From: Melieria omissa
Lineage: Eukaryota > Arthropoda > Insecta > Diptera > Ulidiidae
Reading direction: 5' to 3'
Assembly (NCBI GenBank): GCA_963971225.1
Contig: OZ020268.1
Location: 38,757,348 to 38,821,347 of the forward strand
Length of the DNA: 64,000 bases
A program made the position numbers and the translations under genes. Positions 25,701-34,937 of the stretch are shown in pieces. The notes beneath the pieces are model-generated. The model did not search any database and had not been told where the DNA came from. It worked only from the letters and a program-made list of their open reading frames with translations. The first letter of the stretch is position 1; every line of letters begins with the position of its first letter.

Positions 25701-28598
25701 CATCTTCGACGCTCTAGTGATGCCGCTGGTGACGGTGAAGGAGCAGCGCAACCGCCTCATGAGTCTGCTGTATCGTCCGCCGTCGGACGAGAACCTCGGC
25801 TTCGAGGCGGCCGTTGCGGCGCTCGGCCTGAAGACGAACGTGTCCGAGGCAGAGCACCCGCTGCTGTGCGAGGGCACGCGGCGTCAGCGCGGTGATCTGG
25901 CCCTAACCCTGCTGTACTACTACAAGGACGAACCACGCAAGATCGCCAAGATAATGGAGAAGCTGCTGGATCGCGAGATACACACGCTGCTGAAGTCGCC
26001 GTTGCTGCCGGCCTACTATTCGAGTAACCCGCCCGTGCGCACGCCGGCATCGGCAGCTCGTCGCGAAGAGCACGACTACGGTTGCGCGAACGGCTCACAC
26101 AACACCAGCATGAACGACATTTTCCCGTCGGACTACTGTTCCGTCGGCGGCAATAGCCGACCGCACAGTTCAACCAGCGCCGAGCTCGAAGTGGGCCTAG
26201 GAGCACTGAGTGTTTCATCGTCGCAGGGCGGCGGTGCGCTGTCGGGTGCAGCGGGCGGCGGCAGTGGGCAGGGAATGTCGGGTGCCGGTGGACAGACAAG
26301 CGTCGCGGGCGGCGCTTCCAGCCGCTCGAAAGACAGCCGCTACAAGGGCAAGCGCGCTTACCCGTCCATTCCGAATCAGCCGTCGGACGCGAGCGCGCAC
26401 TTCATGTTCGAGTTGGCAAAGAATCTGCTGATCAAGGCCGGCGGCAACTCGTCCACATCACTCTTCACACAGGCCACCACCAATCAGAACCACCACGGAC
26501 CACATCGCGCACTGCACATGTGCGCCTTCCAGCTGGGCCTCTACGCGTTGGGTCTGCACAACTGCGTCAGTCCCAACTGGCTGTCGCGCACCTACTCCTC
26601 GCATGTCTCGTGGATCATGGGGCAGGCAATGGAGATCGGCGCACCGGCCGTCAGCTTCCTGATCGACACATGGGAGGGACACCTGACACCACCCGAGGCA
26701 GCGAGCATGGCGGACCGCGCATCGCGCGGCTGGGACAGCAACATGGTGTACCCAAGCGCTGAGTTGGCGCTGTCGGTGCTGCCGCACGCTGCTGCACTCA
26801 ATCCGAGCGAGATCCAGCGCGCCATACTGCAGTGCAAAGAGCAGAGCGATCTCATGCTGGAGCGCGCCTGTATTACGGTGGAAAATGCGGCAAAGGGCGG
26901 TGGCGTCTATCCGGAAGTGTTGTTCCAGGTGGCGCGCTACTGGTACGAATTGTACTCGCGCAACACGCCCAACAGCGACCACGAGCAGCACGACGACAAC
27001 CTCGACCACTCCGCCGTCAGCCTGAGCTCGCTGATCGAGTCGCACCAGCACCACGAACTGCAGCAACAGATGCAGGCACAGCAGCTGCAGGTGCAGGCGC
27101 AGCAGCCACCGGCCGGCATGGTGGGTCCGCCACAGGTAATGTCGCAGGGTGCGCCGAATGCGCCCTCCGCACCCGGCCAGCCGGGCCAGGTGGTGGTCAC
27201 AACGGCGCCGCAACCCTTCCAGCAGGGCGTTGCAACGCTGGCGCCTATTGGTCTGTCGCCATATCCACCGTATAGCTTCTGCCAGGGCATCTACCACCAC
27301 AACATCACCTACCCGCCCAATCAGATGCAGATGTACATCTCGGCCGGGCCGCCGCCGCAGGCATATCCCGGTGGCATGTACCAGCCGCCGCCGGCGCAGC
27401 AGCAGTCCGCGCCACCGGGCCAACCAGGCGGCGGCGCACCACCGCCGTCGCCCTACGTGCATCAATCTCCCGCGAACACGGCGTTCCCACAGATGCAGCC
27501 CCAGCAAATGCCGCCGCAGGCCTATCAGGCCATGCAATGCAGCGGCTCTGCCGGTGGGCCCGCTTTCGCGCCGCAGCCCGGTCAAGCGGGACCGCCGCAA
27601 ATGCCGCCGTCCGTGTACTACGGACAGGCATCGCTTCAACAGGCGCCTCCACCGCCGCACCCGCCTCAGGCGATGGCCGCAGCTGCGGCAGTGGCTCAGC
27701 AACAGATGCGGCACCAGCAGGGCGTCTATCCGGCCTATGTGCCGGCACAGCAAATGCAGCCACCGCCGCTGCAGCAGCAGCAGTCGGTGCATGTGGCGCC
27801 ACCGCAGCCCGTGCGGCAGCGTCATCCACATCAGTTCACGTGAGTAGTTGTGTGCCTTATATGAATTACTGACATTGAATTAATTCTCTGTCTACTTGTC
27901 CACACAGGCCAACACAGTTGCGCTATCTGCTCGCCGCCTACAACGTGGGCATGCTGGCCATGGAGACGCTGGCACGGCGCGTGCACGACGATCGCCCGCA
28001 GGCCAAGTACGCGCGCACACCGCCCTACGGCGAGGACGTCAAGTGGCTGCTGCGCATCTCGAAGAAGCTGGGCACACAGTATCTGCATCAGTTCTGCGTG
28101 TGCGCCGTCAACTCGATTGTGAATCCGTTCGTGCTGCACGACGTGGCCATCGAATCGGCACACTATCTCGGCCGCAACAATCACCAGCTGGTTATGCAGC
28201 ACTTGCGTTCGGCATTGACGCCGCTCGTGCAAAAGTGCCAGCAAATGTGAGTGGCTGCAGCCATTGCACAGCGATCGCTCATTGTTGACATTTGTTTGTT
28301 TTTTTCGTGCACTTGCAGGTACATACAATGCATACACCAGAAGTTGTACCACTTGACGCAGGGCGACTACGAGGACTTTGCAAGCATCATTCTGGCAGCG
28401 CGAACCGCCTTCCAGATCACACCAGAGGGCAGCGCCCAATTCAAGGACTGGTTGCAGTCGATCAAGAGGTGAGTTTCAGTGTAAACAACACTGTGTTACA
28501 TGTCGTAATATTGTTTTGCTGTGTGTTGTAGATCGAAATCGTGCAAGAAGGAGCTGTGGACGCAGATTAACGCGGCGCTCCAGAGCAATTCCAAATGA
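13771..28598 (+). CDS. Zswim8: ZSWIM8-type zinc-finger substrate receptor of a Cullin-RING ubiquitin ligase
   Basis: Exons: 13771(uncertain)-14272, 22335-22577, 22645-22808, 22876-23186, 23247-23741, 23808-27839, 27908-28246, 28319-28468 and 28532-28598. All junctions are GT-AG with matching phases, giving about 2,100 residues. Known family role: Elongin-linked Cullin adaptor that recruits Argonaute for ubiquitination in target-directed microRNA decay. Visible parts: poly-Ala/Gly N-terminus; conserved acidic DRFSFDDSDRFEEDSLC near residue 105; a BC-box-like SLVELAARCV near 171; SWIM finger CNCTC...WCSH with ligands at about 279, 281, 290 and 292; RDQLQKFAQYLISELPQQ; Ser/Thr/Ala-rich low-complexity region; helical-repeat blocks (AEGLHAHGHGREA, EAEHPLLCEGTRR, AKNLLIKAGGNSSTSLF, LSRTYSSHVSWI); Gln/Pro-rich linker; conserved C-terminus to KKELW. 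The exon with the conserved acidic motif has no in-frame ATG; 13771 is a GTG, so the true start lies in an upstream exon or is non-AUG. The gene looks intact. Confidence 0.95.
14590..15170 (+). pseudogene. Non-LTR retrotransposon 3' remnant (RNase H end, zinc knuckle, 3' UTR)
   Basis: Reading frames with several breaks give LAPEPFIGLVKSTLPESLG (RNase H end), RWSEECLRLGKTQFRLVPG then LLTGHCRMRKHMHTIG, and CRLCG...ETPEFVILHCQYW, finishing in LLSFIRSVGLGDV. The 3' UTR then shares 'caactctggtctcagtgca' with the other copies. A TTA/TTTA microsatellite interrupts the coding part at about 14635-14660. It matches the minus-strand copy at 17930-18800. Dead, 5'-truncated copy in ZSWIM8 intron 1. Confidence 0.8.
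17930..18800 (-). pseudogene. Non-LTR retrotransposon 3' remnant with RNase H and zinc knuckle
   Basis: On the minus strand, 18759-18541 encodes the end of an RNase H domain (IRVPGHRGIEGNEEADSLGR then LGPEPFIGMGKSPITESLR). The 18300-18019 part gives RMRKHMHTIRKEQVSIC and EHIALECG, the C-terminal knuckle. The tail 18010-17930 is the 3' UTR, sharing 'tgcactgagaccaggattg' with 32920-32940. Frames are broken and the reverse transcriptase is missing. It belongs to the insect LINE clades that carry RNase H; the exact clade is not resolved. Confidence 0.8.
18815..19157 (-). mobile_element. tRNA-derived SINE, family 2, copy 2
   Basis: The minus-strand head at 19157-19080 has a perfect B box GGTTCGAATCC and a weaker A box (TAGTCCAGCAGG). 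The body then follows copy 1 at 2632-3036 through 'tgccaagagctcacttgta', the 'catctgcttcatgtgga' block and the 'aacgccgagtccaaacg' block. It has diverged more than copy 1. It sits between two LINE fragments of the same orientation. Confidence 0.75.
19170..19745 (-). pseudogene. Non-LTR reverse transcriptase, C-terminal remnant
   Basis: The minus strand gives EKETSKMGLAVN, then NFEIKDFVYFGTS, then RITLVNRG, then LYRALTTSVLLYGAESWT followed by ALRVFERKIL. This is the thumb region of LINE-type endonuclease/reverse transcriptase proteins. At least three frame changes and stops separate these blocks. It is a different LINE from the RNase-H-bearing copies next to it, judged by these conserved blocks. 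Confidence 0.75.
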
Positions 28599-29882
28599 CA
28601 AAGACTTGACTCGTTTAGTTTGGCGATGCCGCCGTCGTCGTCGTCTTCATCGTCAACGGCTGCGACTGCGGCAAAGGGCGACAGCCTGTTCAGCGCCAGT
28701 AGCCAAACGAGTGCATCATCTGTAGCGTCATCTGTCGGGGGAGCAAGTGGCGGAGCAGCGGCCGGCACAGTGTCGCAGCCGGCGCGTCCGCCAAAATACG
28801 AAACGTCCGCAGCCATTTCAATTGTGGACCCATGCAGCAGTAGTGTCAACAACAACAACAATAGCAACAGTATCAATGGGAACAACCGAAACCCCAAGAC
28901 GACACCATCACCCTTATCAGCCACAACGGCTTCGTCAACGCCAGCGTCTGCAACCAGCACATCGGGCAGCATACATTATACATACGGGTCAAGCCAGGGC
29001 GATGTGGCAACCACAACCCACTCAACGACGTCAATGCTGCAGCGGCAACACCACCACCAGCAACAGCAACAGGCACAGCAGCAGCAACAACAGCCGCCGC
29101 CACCGCCTCCGCAGCAATACGGTGGAGGCGGCGGCACAGCAGCGCTCTCCGATGCCTATCATCACCAGCAAATGCAATTGCAGCTGCAGCAACAGTACGA
29201 GCAGCATTTCCAAATGCAATCCTACTATCAGCACCAGCAACAGCAGCAGCATCAGCATCATCAGCAACAACAACAGCAGCAGCAGCAGCGCCAGCATCAA
29301 CATCACCATCAGCATCCACATCCACACCCACATTCACAGCAACAGCAGCAGCAACAGTCGCCGCCAGCGACGGTGCCGCAGCAGGAACTGCGTGCCGGGG
29401 CCGAGTCAACGCACTGCCACGCAGCAGCGCCGCATCTGTTGCATGGCCGGCAGGCGACCACATCGGTCACCACCACAACGGTGGCAACATCGGCCACCAC
29501 AACAACGAATGTACAGCAAACCACCATGCAACACTTGGCTGCCAGTGGCTCGAGTGGAAATCCCACACAGCAGCTGTTCCCAGCGACCATGCTGGCTATA
29601 GCGACCGCGCCGCCAGGCGCTGCTGCAGCTGGCAACGCACCGAACACGCAGAATCTGAATGTGATTGCGGCAGCGCCCATCGTTGTGGACTTTGGCAATT
29701 TCACATTGAACTGTCTGCGCGCGGCGAACGCAGCCAGTGGCAGTGCAAACAGTGCGCAGCATCCACAGCATGCGCCATCACTGCAGCAGCAGCAGCAGCT
29801 GCAGCAGCAAGATGCTGCCGATGAGCAAGCGCAGTCGGCTTACGGCTATCAGCATGTGCGCCACTACCATCAGCAACTTTAA
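28599..29882 (+). CDS. Zswim8: In-frame C-terminal extension of ZSWIM8 behind a leaky-context UGA (candidate readthrough)
   Basis: The ZSWIM8 frame ends in TGA at 28596-28598 and the next base is C, the context most associated with readthrough in flies. The same frame stays open for 427 codons (QRLDSFSLAMPP onward) to TAA at 29880-29882. The extension is Ser/Ala-rich, then Gln/His-rich (about residues 140-250 of the extension), and then has less repetitive sequence such as VVDFGNFTLNCLRAANAAS and a YGYQHVRHYHQQL end. No splice donor that would bypass the stop is evident. An ATG at 28626 lies in the same frame. Against this reading, the region is CAG-rich and other frames are also open for long stretches, and vertebrate ZSWIM8 ends about where the UGA lies. 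If not translated, this is 3' UTR. Confidence 0.55.
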   Translation, partial: QRLDSFSLAMPPSSSSSSSTAATAAKGDSLFSASSQTSASSVASSVGGASGGAAAGTVSQPARPPKYETSAAISIVDPCSSSVNNNNNSNSINGNNRNPKTTPSPLSATTASSTPASATSTSGSIHYTYGSSQGDVATTTHSTTSMLQRQHHHQQQQQAQQQQQQPPPPPPQQYGGGGGTAALSDAYHHQQMQLQLQQQYEQHFQMQSYYQHQQQQQHQHHQQQQQQQQQRQHQHHHQHPHPHPHSQQQQQQQSPPATVPQQELRAGAESTHCHAAAPHLLHGRQATTSVTTTTVATSATTTTNVQQTTMQHLAASGSSGNPTQQLFPATMLAIATAPPGAAAAGNAPNTQNLNVIAAAPIVVDFGNFTLNCLRAANAASGSANSAQHPQHAPSLQQQQQLQQQDAADEQAQSAYGYQHVRHYHQQL

Positions 29883-31715
29883 TAATGCGCGCCCGGTGCT
29901 TCAGCTGCTGGCGCTTGCGCCTGCCATGTGAAATTGTTGCCAACATTATTTTAATTGCAACTGGGATTTTGTACATTGTTGGCGTGCTGCTGCTTTCGAC
30001 GCAATAAGGAGGTAATGGCGTCGTTTTTGTGTGGCAATGTTGTTGCCATGAATACGCAGCGCTTGGCACCGTTGTGCTCAAACGATTTGCCGCTGTAACT
30101 TTCAAGTGGCTGCAGTTTGTGTTTAATGCGTTTTCATGTCTTCTGAACTCAACTCCAATCAAAATTCGCAATGCAGCAGCAGCAACCAGACCGCAAGCAA
30201 ACGAATCAACTCATCACCGCGTTACGTTAAAGTTTTTTGTTTCGCTTTTTTGTTCAAGTTTGTTCGAATGTGCAAATATTCTTTGCACACAGTTTCGTAC
30301 GTTCATCCGATAATACGTTCGTTCGTTCGTTCGACTTCACATACGCTTTTAGCGACATTAATATTGTTTAGACTGACATTTCGTGTTTAGGATGAATTAC
30401 AATAGTTTTGTGTAGGAGTGTAATTGCTTTTGCTTTGTCTTAGTTCTGTTTCAACTCAACTGTTGCGCTCACAACCCTAATTTCGACAAAACTCTAATCA
30501 ACCGACCAATCAAGAAATCCTCGGCTACGACAACCCGAAGCAAGGCAGGCAAATCGATGAGCAGAGCAAGAGAGGAGAGCGCACCACCTAATTTCAGAAG
30601 TGAAACTTTTCTGCAGATTGTGTTCAATTACATACATACATACATATTTACATAAGCAACCCTTTCAGATTCAAAATAAAAAACTTCAAACATTTAAGTT
30701 TCAGTTATATTTGATTTTTTGTTTAACTAAGTTCTACTAAAATAAACAAAAACAAAATAAACAATACTAAATATTTACACTTAAACTGCGGATAATTTGT
30801 ATTAGAACAATGTGTTTCCGCTGGTTGATGAACTTATATTTGGCGTGTAATTTTAGATTTTCATAGGGGAGCACATGAATTCATTCGCAACAGCAAAATC
30901 AGCGTAGATAAATATTGAATCATATTTTGTCTCTTCGCTCGTTATCACTTAAGTTTAGCCATTAGTTTATGTATACATATATATTTTAAATCATTCATCA
31001 TTATTTTGCTCATTAACTTCAATATGTAATTTCACATAATAATTTCATAATATTTTTTAAATCAACATACATACATACATACATGCATAAATATTGACAT
31101 GAATATATTTTTTGAATTGCAACGTTAGTTTTTTTTTGAGAAGTTTATATTTTATACACTTATTTACAATTACATAAATATATATACAAACATATATTTA
31201 ATGCTAATTTTTTAGATTTTTTGTATTTTGAAATTTTTTGATTACACCCATTTTTTTTATCTAAAAAAAGTAGTTTTGAATAAATATGGTTTTTTGGATT
31301 TACTTCAAAACTCACAAAAAAAAAGAACAATTTGAAATGTGTTTTTATTTCATTTATTGATGTTGTAACTCGTTGCTTGATGTTATTAATTTATTTAGTT
31401 TCTTAGTTGACTTTTTATTTAGCTGAAATGTTCAGTGTGGACAAGAACTCTGTGTGACTGTTGTGGCGTTGGGCACATTTTGCTGTCGAGCTGAATTTTA
31501 ATATTTTCCTTGGCGGCATAAAAAATCAGACATTATTTGGTTTGAACTTTACAAACTTAATATTTGTATTTGTGTACATGTGTGTGTACAATAAAAGAGT
31601 TAAAATGCAATCAAGCAACGCAAGGCCCATTGTGAGTGTCTTCATACAAGTATACAACTCTCTCAGAGACTATGCCCAAACAAATTAAGTTGTGCTTCAA
31701 ATATTAACAGACTTA
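29883..31715 (+). other. Probable ZSWIM8 3' UTR and downstream AT-rich DNA
   Basis: No coding sequence was recognised. Candidate AATAAA signals occur at 30675-30680 and again at about 30740-30760, so the transcript may end near 30.7 kb. Further downstream the sequence is AT-rich with ATAC runs (about 31065-31085). Confidence 0.4.
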
Positions 31716-32700
31716 GGTAACAAAAAAGGAGTTAAAAGGTCTAAATGAAACGTGCAAACTTAATAAAGACAGACTTTTGTTTTAGACTGATGGCCTTGAA
31801 ACATTAGACGAATCTGAACCCGGAGTATTTAGGTCTAAAAACGCCTATTGGGAATCCCTTCATATAAGTTGCAGAATATCCAACTATTTCCTAATAAACT
31901 TTTTGCCTAACAGTTAAACTAACTTTGGGTGCAAATATAGCAAAAAGTAAGGTAACAAAAAGGAGTTAAAAGGTCTAAGTGAAACGTGTCCAGTTGAAAA
32001 AGACAGACCTTTTTAATAGACAGTGGGATCTTCAACATTAGAAGAAACTGGATCAGTAGCATTTTGGTCCAAAAAGGTTCGTTGTGTTACTATTTATACA
32101 AGAACACTAATGTCCAACTGTTTCATTTGTTTCACAAAGATTTGACCTGACAAATCTAACTGCAAATATGGCAAAAAAGTTGGGTAACAAAAAAACTTTT
32201 ACATATCTAAAATATTGTAAAATTTTTTTTTAACAAATATGACTTGGACTGCAAATATAGCAACAAAGATAGGTAACGAAAAAAATTTTAAAATTTTTTA
32301 GAAATGAATGAATTAAATAGAAATTTACAATTTTTTAGAAATGTAAAATTTCTTTTGTTACCTAATTTTTTTGCTATATTTTCAGTTAAATTTGTCAGGT
32401 CAAATCTTTGTGAAACAAATTTTACATTTCTAGTTGAAATGTGCCACTCAATTTTTATTAATTGTTATTATTGATGAAATGTACCCAATAAAGAAAGGTC
32501 TAAGGCCTTTTGTGGTAGACAGATGGATTTCAAACATTAAAAAAATCTGAACCATTCCGATTCCATTCATAAAAGTAGAACAATGTCCAATTGTTCTTAA
32601 AAACTTTTTGTCTCACAAATTTGACTTGAGCTACAAAAATATCAGAAAGTTAAGTAACAAAATTGAGTGTAAAGGCCTAAAAGGAACTCCAGGAACTCAA
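31716..32700. repeat. Cluster of ~234-bp direct repeats with an inverted unit
   Basis: Units beginning GGTAACAAAAAGGAGTTAAA recur at 31716, 31951 and about 32183, a spacing of 232-235 bp. Each contains 'aaaggtctaa', 'gaaacgtg' and 'gcaaatatagcaaaaa' blocks. A unit in opposite orientation lies at about 32345-32420, so 32140-32200 pairs with 32350-32420. A diverged forward unit is at 32640-32720. No open frame. Identity unknown. Confidence 0.75.
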
Positions 32701-32879
32701 TTGAACTGTATTAGGAGTATTTAGGCCTAAAAAGCACTCATTGAGAGTGAGTCCATTCATATAGGTGAATAAATATTCAACTTTCTTTCGCTTATTTAAA
32801 TTTCAATCAGTTCTCAAACCAATTTAATTTCTTTATAAAGTCTAAGAGATTCAATAATTCAGCGTCTGCTGCGTTGCTC

Positions 32880-32960
32880 AAACTCGGGAAGTAGAATATA
32901 ATTGATAAGAGTATACTGCACTAAGACCAAGATTGATCTATTGGGCCCCCTCACTCACAA
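32880..32960 (-). mobile_element. Fragment of LINE 3' end
   Basis: 'tatactgcactaagaccaag' followed by 'attgatctattg' matches the 3' UTR of the LINE copies at 17945-17980 (minus) and 15110-15145 (plus). Only about 80 bp are recognisable. Confidence 0.6.
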
Positions 32961-33582
32961 ACTCAAGAAGTAACATTCATGAAAGATGAATGCAGGAAGA
33001 TGTAACTGGCTGAGCACGAATGCCCACACTTGGTCTCTTATTGAGCCCTTAGCGATGCTAACTGAAGATCGGCTTATGAGTTGTGGTCGTAATCTTACAG
33101 AATATGAGTGCAGTTGGAAAACTTCAGCAAACACTTCAGGCCCAGCGACACCACTTCATTCAGTACAGCAAACTTATGTGACCCCTAGATTGTCAAGCGT
33201 TGCCTTGAAATGCCGAGGCAAAGGTAAAGAATTGGTTTTAAAACCTCTAAAACTTTCCTTCCTACTTTTCTTCCTAACACAACCTGCAACTTTCTCTGTC
33301 TGTCAAACTCATCCTATATGCATGAGCCACTAGTAAACAGTGTCCCGTTGATAGACCTATGACGGTTCTAGAGTTTGAACGAGTAGTCCAATAGTTCCAT
33401 CATAAACTTTCTGCAGTAAAGTGATTGCTGCAGCTCGCCTTTGCTTTTCTTTTAATGATGAGATGAATGAAACTACATAATTGTAAAATAATTCAGTCCT
33501 TTCAGGACTGTACAGTAACGCTGAAGAACTAAGTTTGAACTTTCATAACTGCCGATAAATTGGCTAACAGTGGATGAGAGTG

Positions 33583-33742
33583 TACACCCGTTTGAAATGT
33601 GTGTTGTATCACATGTTGGAAAAAAACAGTGTTGCATACACATTTCAAACGGGTGGAATTTGTGGTATCACAACGGACCTATAGGTCTAAGAGGCTGTGT
33701 CTCATACAGAGGCAGCCACTGAAACCAACCAACCAACACGCT
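33583..33742 (+). mobile_element. tRNA-derived SINE, family 2, 5'-truncated copy 3
   Basis: This is the reverse complement of 2640-2772: the hairpin made of CACCCGTTTGAAATGTGTG and its complement ACACATTTCAAACGGGTGG, then 'ggtatcacaacgg', 'cctataggtct', 'gtctcatacagaggcagcca' and an (AACC)n tail. The tRNA-like head is absent. It defines the 3' end of the family. Confidence 0.8.
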
Positions 33743-33769
33743 TGGGACCAGAACCAATAATCGACATCA

Positions 33770-33882
33770 GATCATCAGGTACCCTGGACCAAATCAAATC
33801 CTGTATAAACAGCTTACATAGGTTACATAGGAACGTTGTCCTAGTTTGGGAAGTTGCAGGACTGCGAAGTGTTTTGTGTTAG
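33770..33882 (+). pseudogene. Possible RNase H fragment of a retrotransposon
   Basis: The plus-strand frame contains SGTLDQIKSCINSLHRLH then NVVLVWEVAG, which resembles the LINE RNase H pattern of a helix followed by VxLVWVPGH. The following GIEGNE motif is lost. Weak support; it could be chance. Confidence 0.3.
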
Positions 33883-34131
33883 GCCCAAGCAGGAAGGCAT
33901 GGGTATTCCTTCTTAGTTAAGGAAGGGAAGATCTTCGCCGGATGGACTAATAATAGAACACAATCCATGGGCCAACACATGGTCACAATGGGCATCATTG
34001 AGGATACAACTTGCTACCTCCTGGTCTGGAGGGGGTAGCCCAGCCTTCGCTGAAATGAGATTCCGCACTTTGGGCTAAGATGTTAACATATGAGGATGGA
34101 CGAAATTCATTCTCTTCTTCTTTCTCATTAA

Positions 34132-34933
34132 CCCTTTGAAGCATACATTTTTCAGATAACTTTTTTTCAATGGAAATAGTCGCCCTGGGGGTTTTCGGGG
34201 TCGCTGATCACGAATATGTAATCAAATTTTTGAAATTCAGCAATCCAATATGGCGGATCCAATATGGCCGACAACATTAGTAAAACTTATTCATATCAAT
34301 ATGGAAATTTGTATATGGGGGTTTTCGGGGTCGCTGATTACGAATTTGATATCAGATTTTCGAAACTGAAAATGGCGGATCCAATATGGCGGATGGAATT
34401 TGTAAAACTTATTCGTATCAATGGAAAAATTAGTATCCAGGGGTTTTCGGGGTCGCTTATTACGATATCGAGCAGCACGGTGGTAAGACGTATATACCAC
34501 CTAGAATACTACCATTTTTATATTTATTTATTTATATCTGTATGAAAATTGGTGTAAGGGGGTTTTTGGGGTCGCTGATGACGATGCAGATATCAGATGT
34601 TCGAAATTCAAAATGGCGGATCCAATATGGCCAACAGAATTAGAATTAGAATTCCACCCGCAATTTTGAATTTCGAAAATCTAATAAGAAATTCGGAATC
34701 AGCGATTCCGAAAACCTCCGTATACCAATTTTCATATTGATATGAATAAGTTTCACTAATTCTGTCCGCCATATTGCATCCGCCATTTTCAATTTCGAAA
34801 ATCTGATATCTGCATCGTCATCAGCGACCCCAAAAACCCCCTTACACCAATTTTCATACAGATATAAATAAATAAATATAAAAATGGTAGTATTCTAGGT
34901 GGTATATACGTCTTACCACCGTGCTGCAAAGGG
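34132..34933. mobile_element. Fold-back element with TTAA target duplication (piggyBac-type ends)
   Basis: The ends CCCTTTGAAGCA and TGCTGCAAAGGG are flanked by TTAA at 34128-34131 and 34934-34937, as in piggyBac insertions. The interior has four direct copies of 'gggttttcggggtcgct' (34187, 34317, 34440 and, slightly altered, 34560; spacing 119-130 bp) with 'aaaatggcggatccaatatg' blocks. The right half is an inverted copy: about 34486-34630 and 34760-34920 are nearly perfect complements of roughly 150 bp. It has no transposase and would form a long hairpin if transcribed. Confidence 0.8.
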
Positions 34934-34937
34934 TTAA

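Noticed and set aside
26458..27831. 457-codon open frame on the minus strand
   Set aside because: It lies entirely antisense to ZSWIM8 exon 6. His/Arg/Leu-rich composition mirrors GC-rich codons of the real frame.
33697..33882. Protein-coding exon
   Set aside because: Its first third is SINE family 2 sequence and the rest only weakly resembles RNase H, so it is not a host gene.
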